DNA of 33,279 bases, taken from assembly GCA_022786965.1 (NCBI GenBank), contig JALFXH010000030.1:1-33279 (forward strand), read 5' to 3'. Shown piece after piece: positions 26,651 to 33,279 of this stretch (within the stretch, counting starts at the first letter, position 1; each line of letters begins with the position of its first letter). This DNA comes from Clostridiales bacterium. GTDB lineage: Bacteria; Bacillota; Clostridia; Oscillospirales; Oscillospiraceae. The position numbers and the translations under genes are program-made. A model generated the notes under the pieces. It made no database searches and was not told the DNA's origin. It saw only the letters and a program-made list of their open reading frames with translations.

Positions 26651-28088
26651 AGAAAAAACCCAGGACTGGATGCGGCATCTGGACTTTATCGTCATCGATC
26701 TTCTGATGCTGCTGCTGGCTTTTATCCTGGCCTATTTGACCAGATACGACATTCATATCCGGAATAAGGATATCTACGTCAGTCTGGCGCTGATTCTGCT
26801 GCTGCTGGATTTCGCGGTGATGATCATCGGCGGCACCACCCGGGGCGTCATGTACCGGGGCTACTACCGGGAGCTGGCCGTTACGGCCAAGCATGTGGCT
26901 CTTGTACTGCTGCTGTGCATGATGTACCTGTTCCTGGTGAAGGACAGCGAAACCTACTCCCGGCTGATGATCGGCTTCTTCGGGTGCTACTATTTCGTGC
27001 TGGCCTACGCGGCCCGGCAGCTGTGGAAATCCTTCCTGAAGCGGACACCGGAAAAGAACAAGTCTGCCATCTACATCATTACCACAAAAGACCGGGCCGC
27101 GGAGGTCGTGGGGCGCTACCAGGCCCGGGAGGTCACCCAGTACCGTATTTCCGGCCTGTGCCTTATGGATGCTGACGAGGTCGGCTCGGAAATCGTGGGC
27201 GTCAATGTTACCAGCAACGCCGTCACCGTCCTGCAGTTCCTTTGCAGGGAGTGGGTGGATGAGGTGGTGCTCTCCTTCCCGGAGGGCTACATGGCTCCCG
27301 ACGATCTGGTTGGGAAACTGGCCGAAATGGGCATCGTGGTGCATATGGAAATGGAGGGCCTGGCTGAGCTGGGCTGGCAGCGGCAGGAAGTGGAAAAAAT
27401 CGCCGGCAAGACGGTGTTGACCATCGGTATGAACATGGCTACCCCGGCCCAGCTGCTGCTGAAACGGAGCATGGACATTGTGGGCGGCCTGGTGGGATGC
27501 CTGATCACAGCGGTGCTGACCCTGTTTATCGGGCCTATGATCTACATTCAGTCTCCCGGCCCCATCTTCTTCTCCCAGACCCGGGTGGGCAAGAACGGCA
27601 AGCTCTTCAAGATGTACAAATTCCGCTCCATGTACCTGGATGCCGAGGCCCGCAAGGCGGAGCTGATGGCCGAAAACCGGGTAGGCGGCGGACTGATGTT
27701 CAAGCTGGACTTTGACCCCCGGATCATCGGCAGCCGGAAGCTCCCTGACGGCACCGTGAAAAAGGGCATCGGCAACTTTATCCGGGACTGGAGTCTGGAT
27801 GAGTTCCCCCAGTTCTGGAACGTCCTCAAGGGCGATCTGTCCTTAGTCGGCACCCGGCCCCCAACGGTGGATGAATGGGACAAATATGAGCTGCACCACC
27901 GCGCCCGGCTGGCGGCCAAGCCCGGCATCACCGGAATGTGGCAGGTCAGCGGCCGGAGCAAAATCACCGATTTTGAAAAAGTGGTGGAGCTGGACAAAAA
28001 GTACATTCGCGAGTGGAGCATGGGTCTGGACCTGCGCATTCTCCTGCAAACCGTTCTGGTGGTTCTCCGCCGGGAGGGGTCCATGTAA
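26643..28088 (+). CDS. Polyprenyl-phosphate sugar-1-phosphate transferase (EPS priming enzyme)
   Basis: A 481-residue membrane enzyme that starts glycan assembly by moving a sugar-1-phosphate onto undecaprenyl phosphate. The N-terminal half has four helices (about 13-130) followed by a CoA-binding-like cytoplasmic domain. The catalytic half starts at LLKRSMDIVGGLVG and contains SPGPIFFSQTRVGKNGKLFKMYKFRSM, then RDWSLDEFPQFWNVLKGDLSLVGTRPP and KPGITGMWQVSGRS, all diagnostic of the bacterial sugar transferase family. ATG 26643 overlaps the previous stop by 8 bases (ATGTATAA), echoing the junction before it; an in-frame ATG at 26622 would add seven residues. The sugar is likely a UDP-hexose, not determinable here. 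Placing the priming enzyme last behind two ligase-like genes is notable. Confidence 0.93.
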   Translation: MYKEKTQDWMRHLDFIVIDLLMLLLAFILAYLTRYDIHIRNKDIYVSLALILLLLDFAVMIIGGTTRGVMYRGYYRELAVTAKHVALVLLLCMMYLFLVKDSETYSRLMIGFFGCYYFVLAYAARQLWKSFLKRTPEKNKSAIYIITTKDRAAEVVGRYQAREVTQYRISGLCLMDADEVGSEIVGVNVTSNAVTVLQFLCREWVDEVVLSFPEGYMAPDDLVGKLAEMGIVVHMEMEGLAELGWQRQEVEKIAGKTVLTIGMNMATPAQLLLKRSMDIVGGLVGCLITAVLTLFIGPMIYIQSPGPIFFSQTRVGKNGKLFKMYKFRSMYLDAEARKAELMAENRVGGGLMFKLDFDPRIIGSRKLPDGTVKKGIGNFIRDWSLDEFPQFWNVLKGDLSLVGTRPPTVDEWDKYELHHRARLAAKPGITGMWQVSGRSKITDFEKVVELDKKYIREWSMGLDLRILLQTVLVVLRREGSM

Positions 28089-28107
28089 TTTTAGAAACGC
28101 TGAAGCA

Positions 28108-28165
28108 ATCAACCGCGGCTGGATGACGGAGCTTTTCCCCATCGTCCAGCCGCGGTCGATTTTCT
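28108..28165 (+). terminator. Terminator of the ligase/sugar-transferase operon
   Basis: ATCAACCGCGGCTGGATGA pairs with the matching ATCGTCCAGCCGCGGTCGAT arm (several G-U pairs) and is followed by TTTCT, 20 bases after the stop. The next 117 bases to 28282 show nothing recognisable. Confidence 0.85.
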
Positions 28166-28282
28166 ATAAAACCTTTTCGTTCCATTGCAATACTGTCATT
28201 GGAAATCATGGAAGTCCGTTTCCTTGTGATCTTTGACTCCGCTCAGAATGCCATCATCGCATAGTGGGTACTACGAACTCTT

Positions 28283-28930
28283 TCAGAGCAGGGCCATAAG
28301 GGCCGACGGGGTGATGCCCGCGAAGCCGGGGATGGTCAGCTCCGCCGCCGGGAGCTGCCGGGCCGTTCCGATGCCGATGGCTTTCATGCCGCCCCGGTGG
28401 GCCGCCTGGATTCCCGCGACGGAGTCCTCGAAGACCAGGCACTGCTCCGGCGGGAGCCCCAGAGCCTCCGCCCCTTTCAGGAACACCTCCGGGTGGGGCT
28501 TGCCGTTTACAATCTTCGTACCATCGATGACAGCGTCAAAAAATGCCGCAATTTCCAGCTTTTCCAGGATAAACCCCGCGTTTTTGCTGACGCTGCCCAG
28601 GGCGGCCCGGTATCCTTCCTCCCGGGCCGCCCTCAGGAACTCCGGCACACCCGGCAGCAGCGCCGCCGGGGTCAGACCGCCGATGAGTTCCCGGTAACGG
28701 TGGTTCTTCCGGGCGCAGAGCTGCTGCTTTTCCCCGGGAGTACAGGTTCGGTTTCCTTTTTGAAGAAGCATTTCCAGACACCGGTCCCGGCTGATGCCCA
28801 GAAAGGCCTGGTGATCTTCGGACGTGAAGGGGATGCCCAATTCCTCCGCCAGCTCCTGCCACGCCCGGGCATGGAGGGGGTTGGTGTTCACCAGCACCCC
28901 GTCCAGATCGAAAAGCAGTCCCCGGATCAC
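28283..28930 (-). CDS. pgmB: HAD-family beta-phosphoglucomutase-like phosphatase/mutase
   Basis: A 215-residue enzyme. HAD motif I is LLFDLDGVLVNT (nucleophile D8, acid/base D10), followed by NPLHARAWQELAEELG of the cap domain, LGISRDRCLEMLL matching the family's G-x-SR specificity loop, motif II GSVSKNA, motif III KPHPEVFLKGAEALG and the metal site FEDSVAGIQAA. This set fits beta-phosphoglucomutase, which converts beta-glucose-1-phosphate to glucose-6-phosphate after disaccharide phosphorolysis. The GTG start at 28930 overlaps the ATPase stop (GTGA), so translation is coupled to the ABC transporter. A related sugar-phosphatase role is possible. A phosphonatase (PhnX) is less likely because the cap and motif III differ. 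Confidence 0.82.
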   Translation of the reverse strand: MIRGLLFDLDGVLVNTNPLHARAWQELAEELGIPFTSEDHQAFLGISRDRCLEMLLQKGNRTCTPGEKQQLCARKNHRYRELIGGLTPAALLPGVPEFLRAAREEGYRAALGSVSKNAGFILEKLEIAAFFDAVIDGTKIVNGKPHPEVFLKGAEALGLPPEQCLVFEDSVAGIQAAHRGGMKAIGIGTARQLPAAELTIPGFAGITPSALMALL

Positions 28931-30549
28931 AATAGCTTCAGAGTGCCGGAGGTGATGCGCCGTCCGCTGCTGCGGTCAAAGAGCATCACATTGCTGCCGG
29001 TGATTTCCAGCGGCGCCTTGCTGCCGATGGTGAACAGAGTGCTGCCGAAGACCACGCCGGTGAGCAGGTACTCTCCCACGCGCACCTTGACGGTGGACTC
29101 CATGCCGGTGGGCATGGCGCCGTAGATTTCGCATTCCACATTGCCGCCGCCGGTGATGGACAGGAACTCCGGGCGGATGCCCAGCACCAGATCCTCCTGA
29201 GTAAGCACCGGCTCCTCGTGGATGCCGTCGTCCTCGTCGTTGACCCGGGCGATGTGGTAGCAGAAGGTCTCATCCTTGTTGCTCTTTTCCACATAACCGC
29301 TCTCCCCTGCCCGGGCCTTCAGGGCCTGAGCCTGAGCTTCCAGCTCCTCATCCCGCCGGCGGAACCACTGGGACAGCTGCATAGGCTTGTCGGGGGTGAA
29401 GACCGCCTTATGATCCCCCAGCACCGTCATGTCGATGGTGAAGTCCGGATTCTGCCGGGCCTTGGCCTCCACAAAGTTGATGGAGGGGTTGCCCACGAAG
29501 TCTGCCACGAACAGGTTTTCGGGGTGGTTGTAGACCTCCAGCGGCGCCGCGTACTGCTGCAAAACGCCGTTGTTGATCAGGCAGATTTGCGTTGCCAGGG
29601 TCATGGCCTCCATCTGGTCGTGGGTGACGTAGACGAAGGTGGAGCCGGTCTCCACATGGAGCCGCTGCAATTCGTAGCGCATTTCCAGACGGAGCTTGGC
29701 GTCCAGATTGGACAGAGGCTCGTCCATGAACAGCACGCTGGGTTCGGGGGCCAGGGTCCGGGCGATGGCCACACGCTGCTGCTGGCCGCCGGACAGCTCC
29801 GCGGGGTAGCGGTCCATGAACATACTGATTTTCACAATCCGGGACACCCGGCGCACGGACAGGTCGATTTCCTCCTTGGTCAGCTTCCGCACCGAGGTCT
29901 CCACCTTGCCGTCCTTCAAAAGTTCAAAGCTCTCGTTGAAGGGCTGAGCCTTCCGGGCGGCTTCCACCTTGGCTTCCAGAGCCTTGACCTCGGCGGACAC
30001 GTCCTTGCCCTGTTCCAGGTGGTAGGAGAAGAGCTTTTTCGCGGTGTACTGGGAGATGGTGTAGGTGTCGATGAGCTTGATGATGGCTTTCTTCTCATCC
30101 AGCTTGCCCTTCTTATCCCGGCACTCCTCCAGGGTTTTTGCCACGTCCTGGGGATTTTTCAGAATCTGGGCCAGACGGGCGGCGTTTTTTGCCTCGAAGT
30201 TGACTTTCGGCATTTCCTCCTTGATGTTGGACAGGCCGAAGGAGATGTTCTCGTACACCGTCATGTTGGGCCACAGGGCGTAGTTCTGGAACAGGAAGCC
30301 CACCTTCCGCTTGTTGGCGGGGATGTTGATGCCCAGCTCGCTGTCGAATACCACCGTATCGCCGATGGTGATGCGGCCGCTGGTGGGGGTTTCCAGTCCG
30401 GCGATCATCCGCAATGTGGTGGTCTTGCCGCAGCCGGAGGGGCCCAGCAGGGTCACAAACGCGTTGTTCTCAATGACCAGATTCAGGTCATCCACGCCAT
30501 AGAATTTGCCCCAGCGCTTGGTGATATGCTCTAATCTGATTTCAGGCAT
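28927..30549 (-). CDS. ABC transporter ATPase (Fbp/Afu/Pot type) with large insertion
   Basis: A 540-residue ATPase, against about 350-370 for its family. Walker A GPSGCGKT at 36-43, Q-loop Q88 in LFQNYALWP, signature LSGGQ at 252-256, Walker [14 protein letters not shown] at 271-283 and H-loop VTHDQMEA near 308 are intact. Between Q-loop and signature lie about 160 residues instead of about 50: an extra K/E-rich, mainly helical segment at roughly 108-225, inside the helical subdomain that contacts the permease. A second charged stretch ([20 protein letters not shown]) interrupts the C-terminal TOBE region. GGAGG lies 7 bases before the ATG; the permease gene ends 3 bases upstream and the HAD gene overlaps its stop. 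Catalytically competent by motif; the insertion is of unknown role. Confidence 0.9.
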   Translation of the reverse strand: MPEIRLEHITKRWGKFYGVDDLNLVIENNAFVTLLGPSGCGKTTTLRMIAGLETPTSGRITIGDTVVFDSELGINIPANKRKVGFLFQNYALWPNMTVYENISFGLSNIKEEMPKVNFEAKNAARLAQILKNPQDVAKTLEECRDKKGKLDEKKAIIKLIDTYTISQYTAKKLFSYHLEQGKDVSAEVKALEAKVEAARKAQPFNESFELLKDGKVETSVRKLTKEEIDLSVRRVSRIVKISMFMDRYPAELSGGQQQRVAIARTLAPEPSVLFMDEPLSNLDAKLRLEMRYELQRLHVETGSTFVYVTHDQMEAMTLATQICLINNGVLQQYAAPLEVYNHPENLFVADFVGNPSINFVEAKARQNPDFTIDMTVLGDHKAVFTPDKPMQLSQWFRRRDEELEAQAQALKARAGESGYVEKSNKDETFCYHIARVNDEDDGIHEEPVLTQEDLVLGIRPEFLSITGGGNVECEIYGAMPTGMESTVKVRVGEYLLTGVVFGSTLFTIGSKAPLEITGSNVMLFDRSSGRRITSGTLKLL

Positions 30550-30552
30550 GAT

Positions 30553-32382
30553 TTAACCTCCGATTCCTTTATCCAGGCTTGCGCCGGTGACTTTGTTGAC
30601 AATGGTGTTGCACACCAGAATGGTGATGATGAGGATCAGGTTGATGCCGCTGGAGAAGGCATACAGGCCCATCTCATCGAAGTAGTCCAGGGTGGTGGAC
30701 AGGATGAAGCCCTGTACGCACAGCAGCATGAACAGGCTCAGCTCCCGCAGGCAGGTCATGAAGGGCAGCAGGTAGCCGCTGATGATGGAGGACTTCTGGA
30801 TGGGAATGATGATGCGGGTCATGCGCTTGATCCAGGGAATGTCCTGAATGATGGCGGCTTCCTCGATTTCGCCGGACAGCTGGAGCATGGAGTTCAGGGA
30901 GCTGCGGCTGGCGAAGGGGATGTACTTGATGGTGCCCACGATGATCAGCAGGGTGTAGGTATTGAACAGGTTCAGCTTCTCCGTTGAGAAGAGAATAAAG
31001 AAGGCCGCGCCCACGGCCAGCGAGGGCATCAGGTAGGGCAGGAAGGCCATGGAGTTTACATAATTCGCCCATTTACTTCGCCGGTTCTTGGACACCGCGT
31101 AGCCTACCAATGTGCCGATGGTGCCCGCCAGCAGGGCGCAGCACACGCTGACAAAGATGGTGCCCCGGAAGGCGTGCCAGATGGTCTCGTTGTGGAGAAT
31201 GCCCTTCTGGCCGTACATTCCGTTCTCGGTGACGTTCTCGCTGGTGACCCACCACTTGGTGGTCAGGTTGCTGGTGTCGCCGGTGTACAGGAAGGAATAG
31301 TCGCCGGGGTTGGGCAGGAAGGTCTCAAAGGCGAAGGAGACGATGGGGAAAATGCTGGTGAAGAAGGTCAGAATCACCAGAATCAGGGCGATGACATACT
31401 TGCCCGCCTTGCCCAGATTGATCTTGGAGATCTGGCCGGACTTGCCGGTGACGGTGGTGTAGTTCTTCCGGCTGGTCAGGGACAGCTGGTTCAGCAGCAT
31501 AATCGCCACGCCAAAGACCATCATGATGATGGCAAGGATACTGGCTTCGCCGGTGTACTTGGAGTTCATGGAGACGTACTTGGTAGACAGGGTGCTGAGG
31601 CCCAGATAATGGGGCACGGGATAGGAGCCCATGGCGCTGCCGAAGACCAGCAGAATGGTGGACAGAATGGCGGGCTTCACCATGGGCAGGGTGATGCGGG
31701 TCATGGTCTTCCACTTGGGGGTGTCCAGAATGGTGGCAGCCTCCTCAAGGTTGGCGTCCATGTTGCGGAAAATGCCGCCGATGAGGATGTAGGCGAAGGG
31801 GGCGTAGTGCAGGCCCAGCACCACCATGCTGGGAAACAAACCCTTGCACCACCACATGGGCATCTCGATGCCGAAGAGGGCGGCCAGCAGGCCGTTGGAG
31901 GTGCCGGTGACGGCGTTGGAGTTAAACAGGTTCTGCCACACCACGGCCAACGTCCACTGGGGCATGATGTAGGGGAAAATAAAGATGGAACTGATGTACT
32001 TGCGCCATGCCATGTTGGTGCGGGTGACGAGGAACGCCACGATGCCGCCGAACAGGATGGACACGATGCAGGTGCCCACCGCCAGCAGGATCGTATTCAG
32101 CAGCGGCGTCCACAGGTTGGTTTTCGCCATGCGGCTGGTGAACAGGTCGATGTAGTTGACGATGGTATAGCCGGAAACCCGCCCGGTCAGGTGGGCGTCG
32201 ATGGTGCCGGGGTGAATTTTCAGGGTGTCCTGAATGATGGCCACGATGGGGGCGATGGTGGTAATCGTGAAGACAATGCCCATCAGCAGCAGAATCACGT
32301 TATAGGGCTTGGAAAAGAAGGTCTTGGCCTTGTTCAGCCCGATGGTGAGCCGGCTGGCGGGGCGTTTGGCTGTGGTTTTCAT
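30553..32382 (-). CDS. ABC transporter permease, fused two-domain (FbpB/AfuB type)
   Basis: A 609-residue membrane protein with two tandem permease domains and about 12 helices. Each half has an EAA coupling loop: EEAATILDTPKWKTMTRITLP near 215-235 and EEAAIIQDIPWIKRMTRIIIP near 515-535. This fused layout is that of FbpB-like permeases of the iron/sugar-phosphate/aminoethylphosphonate branch. The extracytoplasmic loop at about 355-400 (SFLYTGDTSNLTTKWWVTSENVTENG in two pieces) is larger than usual. AAAGGAGG lies a few bases before the ATG. It sits between the binding-protein gene and the ATPase and forms the pore of the same importer. Confidence 0.92.
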   Translation of the reverse strand: MKTTAKRPASRLTIGLNKAKTFFSKPYNVILLLMGIVFTITTIAPIVAIIQDTLKIHPGTIDAHLTGRVSGYTIVNYIDLFTSRMAKTNLWTPLLNTILLAVGTCIVSILFGGIVAFLVTRTNMAWRKYISSIFIFPYIMPQWTLAVVWQNLFNSNAVTGTSNGLLAALFGIEMPMWWCKGLFPSMVVLGLHYAPFAYILIGGIFRNMDANLEEAATILDTPKWKTMTRITLPMVKPAILSTILLVFGSAMGSYPVPHYLGLSTLSTKYVSMNSKYTGEASILAIIMMVFGVAIMLLNQLSLTSRKNYTTVTGKSGQISKINLGKAGKYVIALILVILTFFTSIFPIVSFAFETFLPNPGDYSFLYTGDTSNLTTKWWVTSENVTENGMYGQKGILHNETIWHAFRGTIFVSVCCALLAGTIGTLVGYAVSKNRRSKWANYVNSMAFLPYLMPSLAVGAAFFILFSTEKLNLFNTYTLLIIVGTIKYIPFASRSSLNSMLQLSGEIEEAAIIQDIPWIKRMTRIIIPIQKSSIISGYLLPFMTCLRELSLFMLLCVQGFILSTTLDYFDEMGLYAFSSGINLILIITILVCNTIVNKVTGASLDKGIGG

Positions 32383-32406
32383 GGAACCTCCTTTGGGGAA
32401 AGGGAA

Positions 32407-32444
32407 GCGCCTCCGGATCGCTTGTTGGGCAGATCCAGAGGCGC
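32407..32444 (-). promoter_or_regulatory. Intercistronic hairpin between binding-protein and permease genes
   Basis: GCGCCTCCGGATC (32407-32419) and GATCCAGAGGCGC (32432-32444) pair over 13 bp with one G-U pair when read on the minus strand. It lacks a T run. Like the oppF/oppA hairpin, it probably lets the binding protein be made in excess by stabilising its message or partly stopping transcription. Confidence 0.6.
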
Positions 32445-32478
32445 CGATTGTGTTACTGGATTACACTCACTCTGAAAA

Positions 32479-33279
32479 TCAGCCCGCGCTGTACTTGCTC
32501 AGCATCTCAATCCAGCTGCCCACGGTGAAGGCAACGGAGGCGCAGTACTCGGGGTCTTCCAGAACCAGCTTGCCGTTGGTGGTCCACCAATCGTAGCCGC
32601 GGTCGTTCTTGGCTTCATAGACGCTGACGCCGTCCACATAGCCGCCGGTCTGATGGTGACGGGTGTTCTCGGTGGCCTCCGCAACCAGGGGGTTGGAGGA
32701 GTAGCCGCCCATGTCCTTGCCCCAGGCAGAGAAGCCGTCGGCGGTGCAGGTCATGTAGGCGATGAAGGCGCAGGCCGTCCAGGGCAGCGGGGAGTTGTCG
32801 GTGACAAACAGGTAGTGGCAGTAGCCGTAGCCGCCGATACCCTGATAGCCGTCTTCATAAGCGGCGACCTTGATGTTGTTGACGGAGACGGAGCTGGACT
32901 CTTCGACGGAGCGGAGCTTCGAGTAGACCAGAAGGCCGAACTGATCCTTCGCGGAGGCGTCGACCAGGGTGTTGCAGATGGGGCCGTCGTCGGTCTGGGC
33001 GTTGTAGCTTTCGACCCACAGCTTGATCCAGGCCAGCGCGTAAGCGCCGTCAGCGCCGAGGCCGAGGTCGGCAGCGTCCGCTTCCATCTCGGTGATGGTG
33101 GGCTGGAAGTATGCCTGCTCGTCAGCGGACAGAGCCTCAAAGGACTCCTTCATCCAAGCTGCGTAGTCGTCACGGGTCAGCATGTACAGGAAGTTCTTGC
33201 CGACGATCTCAGAGTCGATGTCCATGTACAGGCCGTGCTCGCCTTCGGCAACGAAGTCCCAGCAGTTGTCATAGGTCTT
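32479..33279 (-). CDS. ABC transporter extracellular solute-binding protein, 5'-truncated by window edge
   Basis: The C-terminal 267 codons of a periplasmic-binding-type protein; the frame is open to the right edge (reading KTYDNCWDFVAEGEHGLYMD before the first internal ATG at 33225), so the start and signal peptide lie outside. Late-domain features fit SBP families serving Fbp/Afu-type permeases: GYGYCHYLFVTDNSPLPWTACAFIAYM resembles the segment in which stacked residues and helix turns frame the ligand, and the end DPEYCASVAFTVGSWIEMLSKY is a surface helix. It precedes the fused permease by 96 bases. The ligand is unknown; typical iron-binding tyrosine pairs were not evident in this part. 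Confidence 0.8.
   Translation of the reverse strand, partial: KTYDNCWDFVAEGEHGLYMDIDSEIVGKNFLYMLTRDDYAAWMKESFEALSADEQAYFQPTITEMEADAADLGLGADGAYALAWIKLWVESYNAQTDDGPICNTLVDASAKDQFGLLVYSKLRSVEESSSVSVNNIKVAAYEDGYQGIGGYGYCHYLFVTDNSPLPWTACAFIAYMTCTADGFSAWGKDMGGYSSNPLVAEATENTRHHQTGGYVDGVSVYEAKNDRGYDWWTTNGKLVLEDPEYCASVAFTVGSWIEMLSKYSAG

Noticed and set aside
28283..28930. Phosphonoacetaldehyde hydrolase (PhnX) beside an aminoethylphosphonate-type ABC transporter
   Set aside because: Transporter branch would fit, but the HAD motifs (DLDGVLVNT, GSVSKNA, KPHPEVF) match beta-phosphoglucomutase better.

Overview
The window looks like chromosomal DNA of an anaerobic gut-type Firmicute of class Clostridia, most likely the Oscillospiraceae/Ruminococcaceae group. 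This is inferred from the moderately high GC, strong AGGAGG-type ribosome binding sites, sigmaA-type promoters with 17-bp spacers, a CIRCE/HrcA-type groESL promoter, an ATP-dependent PEP carboxykinase, a monomeric [FeFe] hydrogenase, a CotH/VTC/DUF4956 cassette and dispersed hairpin repeats between genes. No rRNA, tRNA, CRISPR array, transposase or phage gene was seen.

Layout. 1-2989 (+): end of a CotH-family kinase gene cut by the window edge, then a VTC-domain polyphosphate polymerase-like protein and a DUF4956 membrane protein. 3243-4841 (+): pckA with its own promoter and terminator. 4842-5506: a 665-bp gene-free patchwork of repeats. 5507-7012 (-): group-B-like [FeFe] hydrogenase. 7214-8611 (-): MATE efflux protein. 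8922-10073 (+): D-Ala-D-Ala carboxypeptidase. 10175-11311 (+): a glycosyltransferase. 11312-11700: repeats. 11835-13759 (+): groES-groEL behind a perfect CIRCE operator. 13760-14170: three repeat units and a terminator. 14246-16757 (-): a hybrid histidine kinase broken by a +1 frameshift in a homopolymer. 17218-23149 (+): a complete oligopeptide ABC transporter, oppBCDF followed by oppA. 23197-23750: repeats. 23899-28088 (+): a three-gene polysaccharide operon with two tandem paralogous O-antigen ligase/polymerase-like proteins and a polyprenyl-phosphate sugar transferase. 28283-33279 (-): an operon transcribed leftward encoding a solute-binding protein (cut by the window edge), a fused two-domain permease, an ATPase with a large insertion, and a beta-phosphoglucomutase-like HAD enzyme.

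How genes work together. Opp imports peptides. The leftward ABC system resembles the Fbp/Afu family, and its translational coupling to a beta-phosphoglucomutase points to a sugar or sugar phosphate as substrate rather than iron (inference). The ligase/sugar-transferase operon and the lone glycosyltransferase serve surface glycan synthesis. pckA and the hydrogenase fit fermentative metabolism.

The least explained signals are: a composite intergenic repeat family with a variable but always self-complementary hairpin, present in every large gene-free stretch except the hydrogenase/MATE, MATE/dac and kinase/opp gaps; a second family of GC-rich palindromes whose arms differ by compensatory changes; the CotH-VTC-DUF4956 cassette; and the enlarged ABC ATPase.
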